64,000 bases of DNA from positions 1-64,000 of the forward strand of contig JBBIQS010000032.1 in assembly GCA_037442205.1 (NCBI GenBank), read 5' to 3'. This stretch comes from JBBIQS01 sp037442205 (lineage in GTDB: Bacteria > Myxococcota > Myxococcia > Myxococcales > UBA5297). Made by a program: the position numbers and the translations under genes. Positions 61,778 through 64,000 of this stretch are shown here, in pieces. Under the pieces are notes generated by a model. The model did not search any database. It saw nothing but the letters and a program-made list of their open reading frames with translations, and was not told where the DNA came from. Position 1 is the stretch's first letter; each line of letters begins with the position of its first letter.

Positions 61778-63144
61778 GCTTCACCAGCGTCGCGTTCCTG
61801 GCGCTGCTGCTGGTGGCGGTGCCGCTCTATTGGATGCTGCCCTGGCAGCGCGCCCGGCTGGCGTTGGTGTTGCTGGCGTCGCTGGTGTTCTACGCCTGGC
61901 GACACTGGCCGTCGGTGTTCCTGCTGGCCGGGACCATCGCCCTCAACTACGCCCTGGCCCGGCTGATCGAATCCACCCGCCGGCGAATCTGGCTGGTGTT
62001 GGGGATCGTCGCCAACCTGAGCATCCTCGGCTGGTTCAAGTACAGCGCCTTCGTGGCCCAGAACCTGGTGGCGCTGGGGCGGCTGGTCGGACTCGAGCTG
62101 CCGATGCCCACCGCCTCCACCTGGCTGCCGCTGGGGATCTCCTTCTTCACCTTCCAGGTGACCGGCTACCTGATCGACGTCTGGCGCCGCGAGGTCGCCG
62201 CCGAGAAGGACCTGCTGGTGTTCGCGGTCTTCAAGAGCTTCCTCGCCCAGCTCATCGCCGGGCCGATCGTCAAAGGGCGCCACCTCTTCCCGCAGCTGCA
62301 CGTGCGGCGGACCTTCGACGCGGCGCTCTGCCATCGCGGGCTGCTGCTGGTGCTGATCGGAACCGCGCTCAAGCTGGCGGTCGCCGACGTCATCCGGCCG
62401 TACGTGGACAAGGTTTACGCCGCGCCGGTCGAGGCCTCGACGCTAGAGGCCTGGCTGGCGCTCTACGGCTACGCGGTGCAGCTGTTCGCCGACTTCTGGG
62501 GCTACTCCACGGTGGCGGTGGGAGTGGGGTTCCTCTTTGGATTCGAGCTGCCCTTCAACTTCGAGACCCCGTACCTGGCGACCACCCTCCAGCACTTCTG
62601 GCGCCGCTGGCACGTGACGCTGTCGAGCTGGTTTCGCGACTACCTCTACCTGCCGCTGGGCGGCAACCGCGCCCACGAATGGCGAAACCGGATCGTCACC
62701 ATGACCGTGGCCGGCCTGTGGCATGGCGCCGCCTGGAACTTCGTGCTCTGGGGCTTCCTCCACGGGGTGTGGATGAGCGCGGAGCGCTCACTGTCGCCCA
62801 AGCGCGAGCTGGGCCGCTGGGGGACGGCGCTGCGGACGATCCTGGTCTTCCACGGAGTGGCGCTGTTGTGGGTGCTCTTCCGGGCGCCGAGCCTCGCCAC
62901 CGCCGGGGCGGTGCTCGCCCGGCTGGCGCTGCCGCCGTACACGCTGCGCACCTCTCTGCCGGCGGAATGGCCGATCTGGATCGCGGTCTTTCTGCTGGCG
63001 CACCCCTGGCTCGACCGGCTCTTGCGTCTGGATGGCCTGGCGCGGTGGAAGGTCCGCTATCAGGTGGCGCTGGTAGGCGTGCTGCTGTGGCTGATGCTCG
63101 CCTACGCCGGGCCGCCGGCCGACTTCATCTACTTCGTGTTCTGA
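61774..63144 (+). CDS. MBOAT-family membrane O-acyltransferase
   Basis: The 456-residue protein has about ten membrane helices and the MBOAT/AlgI signatures WRRWHVTLSSWFRDYLYLPLGG (His280) and AGLWHGAAWNFVLWG with the essential His317. It should move acyl groups across the inner membrane to O-acetylate an exported glycan. The SGNH gene upstream overlaps it (ATGA). No polysaccharide synthesis genes lie next to it, so the acceptor is unknown. Confidence 0.92.
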   Translation: MSFTSVAFLALLLVAVPLYWMLPWQRARLALVLLASLVFYAWRHWPSVFLLAGTIALNYALARLIESTRRRIWLVLGIVANLSILGWFKYSAFVAQNLVALGRLVGLELPMPTASTWLPLGISFFTFQVTGYLIDVWRREVAAEKDLLVFAVFKSFLAQLIAGPIVKGRHLFPQLHVRRTFDAALCHRGLLLVLIGTALKLAVADVIRPYVDKVYAAPVEASTLEAWLALYGYAVQLFADFWGYSTVAVGVGFLFGFELPFNFETPYLATTLQHFWRRWHVTLSSWFRDYLYLPLGGNRAHEWRNRIVTMTVAGLWHGAAWNFVLWGFLHGVWMSAERSLSPKRELGRWGTALRTILVFHGVALLWVLFRAPSLATAGAVLARLALPPYTLRTSLPAEWPIWIAVFLLAHPWLDRLLRLDGLARWKVRYQVALVGVLLWLMLAYAGPPADFIYFVF

Positions 63145-63283
63145 GCGGAGTGAGGCTGGCGGCAACGGTTTCGGCCCGGGGTGTCACTCGCCCAGGACAT
63201 CTCCAGCCATCCGATCCGAGTGCGCCCAACTCGTGGAGCTGCAAAGACCTGCTCCGTGGATATTTTCGAGCAAGGGGCCACCG

Positions 63284-63592
63284 TTGAAACCGCGTCAGGT
63301 AGTTCTCTGCCTTGTGCTGGCCACCGTCCTGCTCGCGGGCTGCGCGGCGGGGGTCATTCCCTCAGCGCACACCCCAGGTCCCCAGGGACTGCTCGCGGGA
63401 TTCTGGCGAGGTCTGTGGCACGGGCTGATCGTCCCGGTGACTTTTGTGATTTCGCTCTTCTCGGACCACGTGCGGGTCTACGAGGTGCACAACAGCGGCG
63501 GCTGGTACGACTTCGGCTTCGTCCTCGGCCTGAGCATCATTTTCGGCGGCCCCTCGCACGGGGCCGCGCGCTCGAGGCGCCGCTCGATGTGA
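63284..63592 (+). CDS. Small lipoprotein with C-terminal hydrophobic segment
   Basis: The 102-residue protein has a lipobox (VLLAGC, residue 19) and a second hydrophobic stretch (about 66-95: LIVPVTFVISLF...FVLGLSIIFGG). The TTG at 63284 has AAGGGG 7 bases upstream; a GTG at 63233 would add 17 residues but places the signal far from the N-terminus. I do not recognise the family. Confidence 0.65.
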   Translation: MKPRQVVLCLVLATVLLAGCAAGVIPSAHTPGPQGLLAGFWRGLWHGLIVPVTFVISLFSDHVRVYEVHNSGGWYDFGFVLGLSIIFGGPSHGAARSRRRSM

Positions 63593-63642
63593 TTCGCGCT
63601 GCGGCCGGCGCCGGAGCACCGGCCGCGCGTCATCGCCGAGGC

Positions 63643-63972
63643 TCAGCCCTTGGTCCACTCGTCGCGGTTGGAGCACTTGCCGCCGGAGCAGGTGCCGCCC
63701 TTGCAGTCGGAGTCCGAGCCGCAGGAGCCGCACTTGCCGCTCGAGCAGTGCCCGACCTTGCAGTCCGAGTCCGAGCCGCAGGAGTTGCACTGGCCGTTCG
63801 AGCACTTGCTGTGGCCCTTGCAGTCGGAGTCCGAGCCGCAGGAACCGCACTTGCCGCTCGAGCAATGCCCGACCTTGCAGTCCGAATCCGAGCCGCACGC
63901 CCAAGCCGAGGCGGCAGGCGCCAGCCAGAGGACCAACGCCAGCCCGGCGAAAACCACACTGGTACGCTTCAT
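63643..63972 (-). CDS. Small secreted Cys-rich repeat protein
   Basis: The 109-residue protein has a signal peptide (MKRTSVVFAGLALVLWLAPA) and four tandem 19-20-residue repeats of the form CGSDSDCKxGxCSxGxC, with six cysteines each, plus a short NRDEWTKG tail. It should be disulfide-rich and exported. The ATG has GGAGAG 6 bases upstream. The module is much shorter than the 53-residue repeats of the lipoproteins above but shares the small Cys-motif style. I do not recognise a named family. Confidence 0.7.
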   Translation of the reverse strand: MKRTSVVFAGLALVLWLAPAASAWACGSDSDCKVGHCSSGKCGSCGSDSDCKGHSKCSNGQCNSCGSDSDCKVGHCSSGKCGSCGSDSDCKGGTCSGGKCSNRDEWTKG

Positions 63973-64000
63973 CTCTGCTCTCCTGGTGAGGGGTGAGGAC

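Overview
The window is GC-rich, densely packed bacterial DNA. It fits a member of the Myxococcota (the former deltaproteobacterial myxobacteria and relatives). The support is two DUF2378/TIGR02265-type proteins (a family I know mainly from Myxococcus-like genomes), an AgmX/PglI-type protein, a MYXO-CTERM-like sorting tail, a Ser/Thr kinase with a zinc ribbon, many lipoproteins with Cys-rich or carboxypeptidase-regulatory-like repeats, and an alternative complex III next to a caa3-type oxidase. I cannot name a genus.

Layout. 1-7810 (+): the end of an alternative complex III operon (actC end, actD, actE, actF) runs without a break into a small membrane protein, a SCO copper chaperone and cytochrome c oxidase subunits II, I, III and IV, giving a quinol-to-oxygen module. 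The SCO gene carries three in-frame copies of a REP-like repeat just after its start codon. 8026-9873 (-): a lower-GC three-gene cassette (TIGR04255-like protein, a small protein and a protein with an ITQDCD motif) of unknown function. 10174-13999: a divergent TetR regulator with its palindromic operator, an alpha/beta hydrolase and a molybdopterin oxidoreductase whose last codons come from a second repeat copy. 14009-14724 (-): XRE regulator plus zinc-ribbon J-domain protein. 14983-23714 (+): an ECF sigma factor, a FecR-like protein, an OmpA/TSP3 protein and two tandem paralogous Cys-rich lipoproteins with 159-bp internal repeats and fibrinogen-like tips, ending at a strong hairpin.

23927-31259: beta-barrel-like protein and phosphatase-like lipoprotein (-), an ArsR remnant facing a dihydrofolate reductase-family gene, an AgmX/PglI protein, a glycosyltransferase, a zinc-ribbon membrane protein and a secreted metallophosphatase. 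31582-32222: MazE/VapC-type toxin-antitoxin pair. 32235-36251: class III nucleotide cyclase, RlmL-like RNA methyltransferase, XRE regulator, and two stand-alone receiver proteins. 37415-44197: a 2260-residue surface lipoprotein. 44241-48256: the RNA-repair locus rtcR / rtcB-rtcA with a sigma-54 promoter. 48379-51153: a TonB-domain/TonB-dependent-receptor fusion. 51323-54771: two DUF2378 genes bracketing three minus-strand envelope genes. 54782-63972: Ser/Thr kinase, DUF457 membrane protein, exported flavodoxin, S41-like lipoprotein, an SGNH plus MBOAT acyl-transfer pair, and two small secreted or lipid-anchored proteins.

No rRNA, tRNA, insertion sequence or CRISPR array was seen. Many start codons are GTG or TTG; starts were chosen from visible ribosome binding sites and from overlaps with the upstream stop codon.
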